NCBI GenBank assembly: GCA_029204225.1
Contig: CM055111.1
Coordinates: 25,228,404 to 25,292,403, forward strand
Direction: 5' to 3'
Length of the DNA: 64,000 nt
DNA from: Diphasiastrum complanatum
Taxonomy: Eukaryota; Streptophyta; Lycopodiopsida; Lycopodiales; Lycopodiaceae
Notes under the pieces: generated by a model
Told to the model about the DNA's origin: nothing
The model's input: the letters and a program-made list of their open reading frames with translations, nothing else
Database searches by the model: none
Position numbers and translations under genes: made by a program
In this document: piece by piece, positions 1 to 9,842 of the stretch
How positions within the stretch are numbered: position 1 is the stretch's first letter
Layout of the letters: every line of letters starts with the position of its first letter

Positions 1-727
1 TAATATAGTGAAAGACAATTTGACATGTGTACATTCCAAATCCAAATCCATAGGCATTTCTTTTATAGAAAAATTAGTTTTATCTTGATATGTTGGAATT
101 AGTGCAAGCTATATATTGTATGTAAGAACATGATGGAAAGTCTATTAAAATGTGAAGGTTTATGCTGTAAAGATAGCAATTAATGTTGTCAAATCAATAA
201 ATGAGATTAAAAGAGAAAGAAAGTCAAATCAATTTGTTAAAACAATTTGTGGGAGATCGTATAAAAGCTATAAATTTGAAAATGCTAGGTTGTTGAAATA
301 TATGATTGTTTTGGTAATGTAGGAGAAAGGTGAAACATGAGGCTTGAGACTTTCTCAATTTTCTAATATCCAATTATTTGACAATAATAAATTTTGGGAA
401 AAGTAAACAAGATCTTATTTTACATTTGAGATTAGGTGCATCATAAAGATGGAAGCTTCCATGTAATACAATATATCTATGACTAATGTGGTGACATATA
501 GAAATCCTTATTTTTGATTATATGATAATCTTCAAAATGACATACATCGCATACAACTAACTAATGGATTATAGTTTTTTTTAACTTAGAACAGGGCTGA
601 TATCATTAGTCCGTGGAGCAAGCTATTGAAACATGTGCTTGAGAGGGAATGTAAGTGACATCGCTCAAACTTGAATCCCATATTCGAGCAAGGAAATAAC
701 CAAGGGAGAATGAACAAGATTATCAGT
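1..727. other. AT-rich DNA, no gene recognised
   Basis: No reading frame of useful length or recognisable motif is visible. Around 602-680 there is a faint tRNA-like pattern with a B-box-like end (CTTGAATCCC), too weak to call as a SINE. The left edge of the minus-strand copia derivative begins at 728. Confidence 0.6.
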
Positions 728-888
728 TGAGAATACAATTTAAAACCCGACAGAATCAATCACCATAGCACAACGTTAAGTGCAACAAGACAAGACATAA
801 TTGCTCTCCCATAAACTGTATATTCACACTCCTTTGCAAGTACAAAGATAAAATAAAGCACTGTATAAATCGATCATTGCTATTTTAA
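728..888 (-). repeat. 3' LTR of the copia derivative, internally deleted
   Basis: The plus strand starts TGAGAATACAATTTAAAACC and ends GCTATTTTAA. It matches 3440-3688 except that the segment found at about 3572-3649 of the other copy is absent. The purine-rich tract expected just upstream of a 3' LTR lies next to it on the minus strand (complement of CTCTCTCCCTCAA at 889-901). Confidence 0.7.
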
Positions 889-1057
889 CTCTCTCCCTCA
901 ATGATCAACGTTTCTCTTTATTTTAAGGTTTAGTCTATTCATGGAACATACCTCCATGATAGTATCATAAGTAAAAGCTTTTTACATAACCAAATCTAAG
1001 CCAAGTTTAGCTCTAAAAGTTTTAAACTTCTCTTTACGTAAAGCTTTCGTAAATATA

Positions 1058-1450
1058 TCAGCAACTTGCGTGAAAGACAGGATTCTTAGCCAACTGTATC
1101 CCACTTTGGCTATCACAGAAAATAATAGTAGGATGTACCTGCTTCATCCCAATCTCACTCAACAACTTACGCAACCAAATAGTTTCCTGAGTAGCAGAAC
1201 TTAACGCTTTATATTCAACTTCTGTAGAAGAAAGAGAAATGGTGTCCTGCTTCTTGCTAGACCATGAAAAACAACCGCTACCAAAATTGAAAGCATAACC
1301 TGTTGTTGACTTTCTATCATCTACATTTCCTGCCCAATCAGCATCAACATAGCCTTGCAACTTAGGTAAAGTACTTTGTCTTTTGTAGACCAAGCCAAGG
1401 TTAGGTGTACCTTTCACATACCTCAAAATCCTCTTCGCGCGGCTTTCCAA
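1058..1450 (-). pseudogene. copia RNase H domain
   Basis: About 130 residues of Ty1/copia RNase H, the enzyme that removes RNA from the RNA-DNA hybrid during reverse transcription. The visible order is the RT-RNase H connection (AKRILRYVKGTPNLGLVY), then GYVDADWAGNVDDRKSTTGY with the first catalytic Asp, then SLSSTEVEYKALSSATQE with the catalytic Glu, and FCDSQSGIQLAKNPVFHA with a further catalytic Asp. It continues the product of the upstream gag-RT fusion after a one-frame shift near 1423-1450. The usual KHIEVRYHFIRE tail is missing, so the 3' end is truncated before the purine tract. Confidence 0.85.
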
Positions 1451-2241
1451 TGATCCATAGTGGGTGATGACATGAATTGACTAATCAGACTTACAGCATA
1501 GCAGATATCAGGAAGTGTAGTCGTAAGATAGATCAAACTCCCAACTAGCTGACAAAATAAAGTAGCGTCAACCTGTGCACTATCATCAACACAGATATTC
1601 TTGATCTTACTATCAGGAAACTGCACAGATACATTGACGACACCCTGTATTTGACATTCCTCTCCATTGGCTTGTGTGACCTTGTCCCCATCATGAATTG
1701 GCGAGAATTTCTCAAACCAATCGCGTTTCCCAGTCATATGCCTTGTGGCACCTGAATCTATGAACCATCTGACACCATCATCAAGTTGGGATGCCAATGC
1801 CAATGAGAAGACACTTGTCTCGTCATCTTCCCCATCATCTTCGGCAATGTTGCCTTGTTGCTTCACTTTTCCCGCCTTTATGTCGGCTTTTTTCTTGTAA
1901 CATTCACATGCCCAATGACCTGGTTTGTGGCAATAGTGACATTTGCCCTTCTCCTTCCTTTTCGCCTTTGATGATGACTCTCCCTCGTCATCATCATCCT
2001 TGGATTTTTTAGGAATCCTCTTCCACCCTTTCTGCTTGCCTTTAGCAAGCAATGCTTGATCATCACGTGGGGTTTGTCTTGACTTTACCACCTCTCGACG
2101 TTGCTCCTCCTGCAACATGATCCTATGCAAGTCTTCAAAAGTAGGCAATATCTCCATTAAAATGCTCTTCATTTTGAATTTCCAGATGTTGTAGTTAGAA
2201 GCCCCATCAAGTTTGCTTTGCATCGCCCAAAATTGTCTCAT
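1423..2241 (-). pseudogene. copia gag-zinc knuckle-protease fused to RT tail
   Basis: The product starts like a copia Gag (KLDGASNYNIWKFKMKSIL), but most of the UBN2-type Gag core is missing. It then has a basic/acidic linker, a zinc knuckle CHYCHKPGHWACEC (CX2CX4HX4C, residues about 101-114) that binds RNA, and the aspartic protease motif FIDSGATRHMTG. About 60 residues after the protease motif it jumps straight to the end of RT (QLVGSLIYLTTTLPDICYAV). Integrase and the catalytic RT core are deleted in frame, leaving a 272-codon open fusion. The junction is a plausible template jump or deletion inside a parent element. The start is the first Met of the frame; the real one is uncertain. Confidence 0.8.
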
Positions 2242-3422
2242 TGATGTTTGTCATTTCCAAAGTGCTTGAAACTCCACCTGTAGGCTATAAAGTGTATGTC
2301 GAAGCCAACCGTGATGTCAGAAAAAAAAATAATGACTTGCAATTTTTGGCTTACCAGGCCACCCGCCACTCCGCCAAATTGAAAGCCAAATCGACGCCGC
2401 CTTCTGAAATGCTCCTTGTCACCAACTCCCAACTACATGCCCAATGAAATGGTGCCCTTTGTTGGAGTCTATAGCCCTTCGTTTGGCCAAAATAGGCTAA
2501 AGGAAGTGAAAATAGAGGCACCTTTAGTATTTGAGCTGTCTTTTCACCTTGAAAAGACTTCACTCTTCACCAACTTCAGGACCCAACTCAAATTTTAAGT
2601 TGAATTTTTTAATGAAGTTGAAGTGTGATTTACACTTCAAGCCCCTTTCACATGAAGTTCCAAAGGTTATTCAAAGATCTATTGGTCTATACTCATCTGA
2701 TGGTCCAGATGGCTCCTCGAATTTCAAATTCTACCCATCGATTTTTAGGAGCCTTGATTATCCACCATTCCAGCGTGTCAAGCTGAGTTCTTCCAGCAGC
2801 TATGAATTTCAAAACACTAAGTAGTAGCTTGATTTAAGCATGCGCAAGCTGTCCGCGGCCCTCCTCCTCTTCTAGTTTTCTTCTCCTCCTTCACCAAGCT
2901 TTCATGGCTATGGTGGCTGCCATGAAGGGGATGATAGAACCTCTCTTGCCTTTCCATGGCTGCCCACGACCTTCTGACATAAGCTTGATCTCACTAGGGC
3001 ACCCTACTGTGGCTATTCAAAGTGCTGAAAACCGATTTCTCTGAGGGAGAAATGATATTTTTCAGTGCAAAATCCTAAGCCAGGGTTCTTACACCTTTCT
3101 TCTCACCTAGCAGCTTCTATGCAACTCTTTGGCAGGCCAAACCACTTGCTCTGAGGTCGCCCTATAGCCCACAATCTTCACTTCAAACCGTTCTCAAAAT
3201 AGCCATAAATTGATTGCACACAAGTCGCAAACTCCAGGCAGCCTTCCTATGAAATTTTGGGCTTCTGTTTGGCTTCTGTTCCAATTCAACCAACAGTTCT
3301 CTATCCACAATACAGTTTTGAGCAAATTCTTCGAATTTCTACAACTCGATTTGTGCTACCCAACAAAAAAACCATTGTGAATTCGCAATTCTTCGTCCCT
3401 GTCTGATGATTATAGCCACCAA
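2242..3422 (-). other. Untranslated leader of the copia derivative
   Basis: Between the primer-binding site and gag there are about 1.2 kb without a convincing long ORF in either direction. It is pyrimidine-rich on the plus strand around 2860-2900. I cannot tell whether part of it is captured host sequence. It occupies the place of the packaging and dimerisation leader of LTR elements. Confidence 0.5.
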
Positions 3423-3436
3423 GGACTCTGATACCA
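3423..3436 (-). promoter_or_regulatory. Primer-binding site, initiator tRNA-Met type
   Basis: On the minus strand this reads TGGTATCAGAGTCC, the standard plant copia primer site complementary to the 3' end of initiator tRNA-Met. It sits 3 bp inside the LTR end at 3440 and fixes the orientation of the element. Confidence 0.85.
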
Positions 3437-3439
3437 AGT

Positions 3440-3688
3440 TGAGAATACAATTTAAAACCCGACCGAATCAATATCCATAGCACAACGTTAAGTGCAACAA
3501 GACAAGACAAGACATAATTGCTCTTCCACAAACTGTATATTCACACTCCTTCGCAAGTACAAAGATAAAATTGCTTAAGGGCACTCAAAGGGCTCGTAAA
3601 GAAAGACGACCCGATAATTCTAGAACTGGGCACACGTGCTACCGTCAAAATTAGAAAGCACTGTATAAGTCGATCGTTGCTATTTTAA
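3440..3688 (-). repeat. 5' LTR of the copia derivative
   Basis: A 249-bp LTR, the fuller of the two copies. Compared with 728-888 it has an extra segment (about 3572-3649). In minus orientation it ends ...TTCTCA directly before the primer site. Confidence 0.7.
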
Positions 3689-3759
3689 TTTTAAAGTCGA
3701 ATTTCATAGCCAAAAACTTCAACCAAAAGATTAACAAGAACTCGAACTTAGCATGTCCG

Positions 3760-4235
3760 ATACACTGATGAGTTCGCTCACTATTTTATTCAGGAGCCAA
3801 CCATAGTTGAGGAAGTGATGTCACAGGCTGATTTAGATCTTTGGAAAGAAGCAATGGACAAGGAGTACAACTCATTATTGAGGAACAATACGTGGACTAT
3901 CACCAAGCTGCCAGAAGACAAAAAGATAATCGACTACAAATGGATCTTTAAGATCAAATACAAAGAAGACGATAAGATCGACTAAATAAAAGCTCGACTC
4001 GTGGCAAGTGGATTTTCACAAATTTCCAATATCGACTACTTTGAAACCTTTCGTCCGGTTGTCAAACATACTTTCATTCAACCTGCTATTGTCATATGTT
4101 GTTGCAGCAGATCTTGAGCTCAGTACACCAGATGGATGTACAAATGGCATTCCTCAATGGAGCTACCGAGGAGGACATCTACATGATCCAGCTAGAAGGC
4201 TATATCCTCAACGGTCAAGAAGATCAGGTATGCAA
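3760..4235 (+). pseudogene. copia RT, N-terminal half (host of a nested insertion)
   Basis: Translation gives the start of a copia reverse transcriptase: VMSQADLDLWKEAMDKEYNS, NNTWTITKLPEDKKIIDYKW, KARLVASGFSQISNIDYFET, then after a frameshift QMDVQMAFLNGATEEDIYM and LEGYILNGQEDQVC. RT copies the element RNA into DNA. There is an in-frame stop after DDKID (about 3982) and at least one frameshift (about 4075-4100). The sequence stops at 4235, where the gag-only element is inserted, and resumes at 7529 with the next residues of RT. The same copia element therefore continues there. Confidence 0.85.
4231..4235. repeat. Target-site duplication TGCAA (left)
   Basis: TGCAA directly before the 5' LTR is repeated exactly at 7524-7528 after the 3' LTR. 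This is the 5-bp duplication made by a retroviral-type integrase. Confidence 0.9.
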
Positions 4236-5053
4236 TGTGAAAAATTGGCAAAAATCTAGCTTGGTATTTTTTATGATAGAAGTTTGTAAGTGAATCTCAG
4301 ATGTGTGGAGGATGTTCCCATGTGTGGAGAATTGTAATAAAAAATGTTTGATATAGGGGTCTCATAGAATTTCATAGTCAAGCATTTAGGTGTAGGATGT
4401 TGATAGGGTCAAATTTGGCATAGATGGCAAATTATCCATTTCCACTTGTAATGCCACTATTGAGCCAAAATAGAGTAGGAGGCCAAACTCGTGCCAATTA
4501 GAGTGTAGACAAGTGTAATGCTTTTGTTTGATGAAGTTTAAGAGGTCCAATAGGATTTAGAGGTAGAACCATGAGTGGTCCAATAGAATTTGAGGTTTGC
4601 TTGAAAATGGTCCAATAGAATTTAGAGGTGCATGGATCAATGGTCCAGTAGAATTAAGAGGTGGCAAAGTGTGGTCCAATCATAGTTAAGCATAGTGGTA
4701 GCTCGTGGATCTACTAGTATCATTGTACTCCTCATTTGGATCTAATTGATTTTGAGATTGAGTGGATTTTGAGTGTAAGTGATTCTCTAGCTTTCTCTCT
4801 CTACCCGAGAGCTATTGATGATTTTCTCTCTCTACCCAAGGAGAGCAGCTTGTTTTTACTTACATTACTTTTGGAACACTTCCCACACATGTGAGTGAGA
4901 GTTGGAAGTGATTGAATGCATGTAGTAGTGTGTTTTTGCCATAGATTCAAAGATAGATCTTGAATCTCAATCTAGTCTTGATCTTGGTGCATCTACACAC
5001 CTTAGGAGATCACAAGTACATGTTGTGGACAGTCCATACGTGTGAAATCAACA
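4236..5053 (+). repeat. 5' LTR of the gag-only element
   Basis: 818 bp, starting TGTGAAAAATTGGC and ending GTGTGAAATCAACA. It carries several near-palindromic CACATGTG/CACGTGTG boxes, including a pair spaced by GGAGGATGTTCC near the 5' end. It also has repeated GGTCCAATAGAATTTAGAGG units in its first half. Confidence 0.9.
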
Positions 5054-5067
5054 TGGTATCAGAGCCT
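5054..5067 (+). promoter_or_regulatory. Primer-binding site, initiator tRNA-Met type
   Basis: TGGTATCAGAGCCT begins immediately after the LTR end, with no spacer base. It is the usual plant copia minus-strand primer site. Confidence 0.9.
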
Positions 5068-5808
5068 ACCTAAGGTTACCATGCATTTTGATCCATTTGA
5101 GTGAAAACTATTCATCAATCTTGAGCTAGAAATTGTCAAGATCCATTTTCCTAGCTATCTTGTCCAATTTTGGATCAAAAGAGATCAATAGGGCATTGAT
5201 TGGGTCTGACCTAGTACTGTACGAAATCAGGTGCTCAGACACATGTGAGGAACATCCAATTTTAGTTTGGGAGTTCTCTTTTGTGTTTGATCCAAAAATC
5301 TTGCTAGATAGCTTGTTTTGAAGCTATTTTTGTCTAGTGTTTTATGCAATCAGTTTCATTCATTTGGTTGTGCCAATCAAAAGTTATAAGCTTTTGAAGA
5401 GGGTTAGGTAGGGCACCTAGACCTGGGTGGACACATTTGGTTTGGTCAAGAGATTGCTTGTTTGATCCAAAATCATAGTTGAATGCTTACCAATCTCATC
5501 TATATGTGATCTAGGCACTGTTTTGAGATCTTAGCCATTTTGTTTCATGCAATATCATTGTATTTGAGTCAAATTTGGTCTCTTAGTGTATTTCACACGT
5601 GCTAAGAGTGTTTGATCCTAACTTTGCCCATACTCCATCATTTGATGTGAAGTAGATCTAGTTTTGGAGAGATTGAATAGCTAGTGAGAATCATCTCACA
5701 GTTTGTTGCAAGATCTTGCATAGGAGATGGTAGCACACCATTATTGGATCCTATAGTGAGAGAGAAGCAACATTTTTTGTTCATCACTTTTATTTATCTC
5801 CACTTTAC
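5068..5808 (+). other. Leader between primer site and gag
   Basis: 741 bp without a supported ORF. In LTR elements this segment carries packaging and dimerisation signals; I see no specific structure. Confidence 0.55.
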
Positions 5809-6489
5809 ATGACTTCAATGAGTTCATACTTGTTGCAACCAAGTGAGAGATTGTCTACTTCCAATTATTCAATATGGAAGTTGAGGATGGAGTCCATCTT
5901 GATACTCCAAGATGTGATGGACATTGTACTTGGGATTGAGAAGGAGCCTCAAGTCCTTCAAGAAGTACAAAAATACAAGAAGAGAGCTAGGATGGCTCTC
6001 CACTACATTAAGATGAATGTCTCTAATGAGATATTGAGGGAGATTGGTGATTGTTCTACATCCAAGGAAGCTTGGGATTGTCTCAAGTCCATCTATGAGG
6101 CTAAGAACACGTCTAGGCTTCTCACTCTTAGAAATCAAATCTTCCAAAGTAGTCAAAAGAGTGATGAGAGTGCATCTAATTATGTTTTGAGAGTCAAGGA
6201 TATTCATAGGGAGCTTGCATGTATTGGTGACTCAATCAATCAAAGTGAGCTAGTCCAAGTCATTCTCAATGGCTTGAGAGATGAATATGACAACCTTGTC
6301 CAATCCTATGCCATTAAGGAGGAGCTACCAAGTTTGGAGGCCCTTCAAAGTGTGCTTATTTCTGAAGAATCAAGATCCATGATCCTTATGAGGCTTGGAA
6401 GCCTCAGATTTCTCTATTTATGGTGCATCCATCATGCAAGTGGAACTTTCAAAGAAAAGATCATCATCAAGCATGGAGGAAGCCCATGA
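5809..6489 (+). CDS. copia Gag (UBN2 type) of the gag-only element
   Basis: 226 codons encoding the capsid-like Gag that packages element RNA. The start is typical: LSTSNYSIWKLRMESIL near residues 15-31. The UBN2-like core follows, with EILREIGDCSTSKEAWDCLK, the SRLLTLRNQIFQ region, and VILNGLRDEYDNLVQSYA. No zinc knuckle follows. Near 6395 the frame that would continue Gag shifts and the annotated frame ends in an unrelated tail after SMILMRLGSL. The chosen ATG at 5809 is the first in frame after the leader, and the Gag N-terminal motif begins soon after it. A helper element would supply protease and pol. Apart from the 3' shift it is open and may have been functional recently. Confidence 0.8.
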   Translation: MTSMSSYLLQPSERLSTSNYSIWKLRMESILILQDVMDIVLGIEKEPQVLQEVQKYKKRARMALHYIKMNVSNEILREIGDCSTSKEAWDCLKSIYEAKNTSRLLTLRNQIFQSSQKSDESASNYVLRVKDIHRELACIGDSINQSELVQVILNGLRDEYDNLVQSYAIKEELPSLEALQSVLISEESRSMILMRLGSLRFLYLWCIHHASGTFKEKIIIKHGGSP

Positions 6490-6688
6490 TCATAGTGGCA
6501 TGTGGCATATTGGTGGAGCACTCTTCAAAGGCATTGGCAAGAGATCTCTACCAAAGAGATCTTATCATGGGTATGGTGAGGGTGCTGCTATGATGGATCC
6601 CTTGGCTGATTTTCACTTATGCATACCAAAGGATCCACTCAAAAAGATTTACAAACTTCTCAAGTGATCTAGTAACTTTCCAAGCTAT
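6490..6688 (+). pseudogene. Decayed 3' end of gag and 3' untranslated part
   Basis: A second overlapping frame from 6395 to 6667 reads through this stretch, but no zinc knuckle or protease motif is visible. It is best read as the frameshifted or truncated end of gag plus the 3' untranslated segment before the purine tract at 6689-6700. Confidence 0.45.
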
Positions 6689-6699
6689 TTTTTGAGGAG

Positions 6700-7523
6700 T
6701 GTGAGAAATTGGCAAAAATCTACTTTGGTATTTTTTATGATAAAAGTTTGTAAGTGAATCTCACATGTGTGGAGGATGTTCCCACGTGTGGAGAATTGTA
6801 AAGTAAATAGAAAATGTTTGATATAGGGGTCTCATAGAATTTCATAGTCAAGCATCTAGGTGTAGGATGTTGATAGGGTCAAATTTGGCATAGATGGCAA
6901 ATTATCCATTTCCACTTGTAATGCCACTATTGAGCCAAAATAGAGTAAGAGGCCAAACTCGTGCCAATTAGAGTGTAGACAAGTGTAATGCTTTTGTTTG
7001 ATGAAGTTTAAGAGGTGCAATAGGATTTAGAAGTGGAACCATGAGTGGTCCAATAGAATTTGAGGTTTGCTTGAAAATGGTCTAATAGAATTTAGAGGTG
7101 CATGGATCAATGGTCCAATAGGATTAAGAGGTGGCAAAGTGTGGTCCAATCATAGTTAAGCATAGTGGTAGCTCGTGGATCTACTAGTATCATTGTACTC
7201 CTCATTTGGATCTAATTGATTTTGAGATTGAGTGGATTTTGAGTGTAAGTGATTTTCTAGCTTTCTCTCTCTACCCGAGAGCTATTGATGATTTTCTCTC
7301 TCTACCCAAGGAGAGCAGCTTGTTTTTTCTTACATTACTTTTGGAACACTTCCCACACGTGTGAGTGAGAGTTGGAAGTGATTGAATGCATGTAGTAGTG
7401 TGTTTTTGCCATAGATTCAAAGATAGATCTTGAATCTCAATCTAGTCTTGATCTTGGTGCATCTACACATCTTAGGAGATCACAAGTAGATGTTGTGGAC
7501 AGTCCACACGTGTGAAATCAACA
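6700..7523 (+). repeat. 3' LTR of the gag-only element
   Basis: 824 bp, starting TGTGAGAAATTGGC and ending GTGTGAAATCAACA. Differences from the 5' copy are mostly transitions, several of them CACATG versus CACGTG, plus one short indel near 6800. TGCAA follows. Confidence 0.9.
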
Positions 7524-7528
7524 TGCAA
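7524..7528. repeat. Target-site duplication TGCAA (right)
   Basis: Exact repeat of 4231-4235. The interrupted RT reading continues from here. Confidence 0.9.
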
Positions 7529-8340
7529 ACCCCATAAAGCTTTGTACGGTTTGAAACAATCATCCAGAGCATGGTTTCATCGAATCAACATATTCTTGAT
7601 CGATCATGGATTTGAATCTAGCTCTATAGACTGTAATGTGTATTTCAAAGCTATCAATTAATTCTTTGTCATCATCACACTCCACGTGGATTGATACGTT
7701 GTTGTTCAGCAACAATATCGAACTGACAAAGGATACCAATAGGATGTTATCCCAAGAATTCAAGATGAAATATCTAAGAGAAGCACATTATTGTGTTGGG
7801 ATTCAGATCCACAAAGACAGAAGCAGGAGACTTTTCTATATCACCCAGCAGAGGTACTTCTCTAATTTGCTGACAAAATTCAATTTTATGAATTGCAAGT
7901 TTGTACAGAATCCCATGGATCCATGTCTAAAATTATCCAAGGAGCAATGCCCTCAGACCAATGAGGAGAAGGCCAAAATGAAGGGATATCCATATCAATC
8001 AATTATCGGATCCCTTATGTATGCAATGGTCTCTACTAGGCCCGATCTTGCATACGCCATCAGTTCCTTGAGCCAATATATGGCCAACCCTGGTTTGATC
8101 CACTAGAAAACTCTTTTCAGAGTAATCAGATATGTACGAGCTACCATTGACCTCTATATCTGCTATAGTGATATCAATTCATCGGTTGGAGGCCTCTTGA
8201 CTTTTCAAACTCAACATGAAAATATGTACAAGATACTAATGAGCTTTTGTACATGAAAAATGAGAAAATATCAAGCTAGATTTTTCATATTCTTCAATAT
8301 CCGTCGTGAAGCCAACCAGAGTCCAAAATAAAGCCATATA
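7529..8340 (+). pseudogene. copia RT, C-terminal half (continuation of 3760-4235)
   Basis: Directly after the duplication the frame reads KPHKALYGLKQSSRAWFHRI, the RT motif expected after the interrupted QVC. The catalytic YVDD box is ruined (about 7685: STWIDTLLFSNN). RT continues with EFKMKYLREAHYCVGIQI and GYPYQSIIGSLMYAMVSTRP DLAYAISSLSQYM up to a stop near 8104. RNase H is almost wholly lost; only scraps are recognisable to about 8340. A TGGGAGA tract then precedes the LTR at 8384. The element has lost both an active RT site and RNase H. Confidence 0.8.
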
Positions 8341-8383
8341 TGAGAGGTGTCATTGGACCGTCAACAATTTTGGTGGGAGATAC

Positions 8384-9443
8384 TGTTGGAGGATTGCGGT
8401 ATATCGGTGGACATCAGCTCATACCTAGTTAGATCAGATATCTACAGTAGTTAATAAGTGAGACGGATTTGGCACCCTACATCTGTGAGTCCAACCCGTT
8501 GATCACATGGTTAGTTGACTGATTAGTTGTTAATGAAAGGACTTTAAGGCCAATTGCGAGAATTAAATGTCGCAAGGCCTAATAATCAAGTTAGCTAATA
8601 AAAGTGGGTTCCCACTCGAATTCAATTTCAAATAAGATGGGAGATAGGAATTGGCCAAGTGCCCTAAAATCCACTACCTATAGTGGTATTTTGTATGTCA
8701 TTGTAGGTTGATATTCCAAGGAATATTCAAGCCATCCTGTAGAACATCTTTAAAAATACAAGCAGGATAGAATTTAAACGCAAAACTTGCCCATCAAGTT
8801 TAAGCTTTTACTTTATCCGTAATGGCTTAAGTTATTCAGTTCTAAGTTTAAATTGTCATGGGCACTACACATAGATATGTAATTTCAAGTTATGTAAAAG
8901 TTACTCACAAAGGTCTATTGGAGTTTTGTCCCATGGCACCAATGTGATTCAAAGTTAAGTTAGCCTATGTGGCTTACTGGTTCCATAGTGCCTTTCTGTA
9001 AGTGACCACCACTCCAAGTATATATAGGAGTGGAAGAGTCTATTTTCGAGAAGAACCTCATTTGCAATACATGCCTATCTTTTTTCTTTGAGTGTTCTCC
9101 CTTGTGTGGTTTCATGTATTGTGTTACTTCACATTGTATTGTACATTATTCATCTGGCAACAGGTTACGTTAATCCAGGCCCTCCATTCTCTAGTAGGGT
9201 AAGCCTTAGAGGAGGAGATTTAGATTAGGGTTTTATCCTTTAGGTTAAGCCGTCATTTGTTAGTTGCTAAGGAGAGAAGAGAGAGAAGAGTGGATCTTAC
9301 CTAATACTCACCCTATGCTCATAGTGCTCTTCTCATCCTCTTGCTCAAGCTAGTTGGAGAAGCCATAGAGTAGACTAGTTGGAAGACCGCCATAGTCATG
9401 CTAGATGGAGCCATAGCCAACAGATGATGCGAAACTTACAACA
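8384..9443 (+). repeat. LTR, about 1.06 kb, TGTTG...CAACA
   Basis: It starts TGTTGGAGGATTGCGG after a purine-rich GGTGGGAGATAC and ends GCGAAACTTACAACA before TTGGCGCC. Its last ~310 bp recur at 12409-12695, apart from a 27-bp indel. It contains a TATA-like box at about 9019. Confidence 0.7.
9019..9027 (+). promoter_or_regulatory. Possible LTR TATA box
   Basis: TATATATAG lies in the LTR about 420 bp before its end, followed by AGTGGAAGAG. This is the position expected of the U3 promoter of a plant LTR. It is inferred from sequence only. Confidence 0.45.
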
Positions 9444-9444
9444 T

Positions 9445-9458
9445 TGGCGCCGTTGCCG
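9445..9458 (+). promoter_or_regulatory. Primer-binding site, tRNA-Asp type
   Basis: TGGCGCCGTTGCCG is the complement of the 3' end of plant tRNA-Asp(GUC), including its CCA. Plant elements with this primer are mostly gypsy/Tat-like; copia elements usually use initiator Met. It sits 1 bp after the LTR end. Confidence 0.75.
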
Positions 9459-9495
9459 CTCTTGTTCACCATTTCTCCTTGTTCTCTAGATTCGT

Positions 9496-9662
9496 TGCTT
9501 TGTTTCAAGCTATTCCTTGTTCTTTTTAGCTTAATACTTCCTTCTTCCTTGTTATTACTTCATTTCCGCTGTTTCTTTCTGATTTTTTTGCTCTGTTTCA
9601 AGCTATTCCTTGTTCTTTTTATCTTAATTACTTCATTTCAGCTGTTTCTTGCTGATTTTTTA
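9496..9662 (+). repeat. Imperfect tandem duplication in the leader
   Basis: Two adjacent copies of a T-rich unit beginning GCT(T/C)TGTTTCAAGCTATTCC and ending GCTGTTTCT(T)(T/G)CTGATTTTTT. The first is about 93 bp, the second about 73 bp owing to an internal deletion. Confidence 0.7.
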
Positions 9663-9842
9663 CGATCTCTAAGCCTGAAACACTTCTGATCTAAGCACAC
9701 CTTCCTGTCAAGTAAGTGTTGCCGAGAGCACAAATCATCCACAGCTCTACTAGAATTCTGATTGGTGGTCCCTAACATTGCCCTTTGTTCCGAGCAGTAG
9801 ATCTTGGCGGCTAACCAATGATTTTAGAGCCTCTGTACAGAG

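Larger units (their letters stand above)
728..3688 (-). mobile_element. Non-autonomous Ty1/copia element with internal deletion
   Basis: In minus orientation the order is LTR (3688-3440), a 3-bp spacer, a primer-binding site (3436-3423), a leader of about 1.2 kb, a gag-protease reading frame, a short RT tail, RNase H, a purine-rich tract (complement of 889-901) and a second LTR (888-728). Integrase and nearly all of RT are missing, so it could only move with help from another copia element. The LTRs are recognisable copies of each other, but the 3' copy lacks about 86 bp. I found no convincing target-site duplication. The remains of RNase H and gag are close to open, so decay is moderate. Confidence 0.75.
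4236..7523 (+). mobile_element. Complete gag-only LTR retrotransposon (TR-GAG type)
   Basis: A structurally complete 3,288-bp element: LTR 4236-5053, primer site from 5054, leader, a single copia-type gag, a purine tract (TTTTTTGAGGAG, 6689-6700) and LTR 6700-7523, flanked by a perfect TGCAA duplication. It has no protease, integrase, RT or RNase H. That fits the non-autonomous class described in plants as terminal-repeat retrotransposons with a GAG domain, which must borrow pol from a relative. The LTRs differ at roughly 20 positions plus one short indel (by eye, about 2-3 %), so it is one of the younger insertions here. It interrupts the RT of another copia element. Confidence 0.9.

Noticed and set aside
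3765-3800. Hammerhead ribozyme core (ACTGATGAG)
   Set aside because: No CGAAA partner and no flanking stems; the bases are part of the copia RT reading frame.
9135-9443. A short (about 309 bp) complete LTR of a TRIM-type element
   Set aside because: Homology with the right-hand copy extends 5 bp past the possible TG start. The longer 8384-9443 reading has matching TGTTG/CAACA ends after a purine tract. Not fully excluded.
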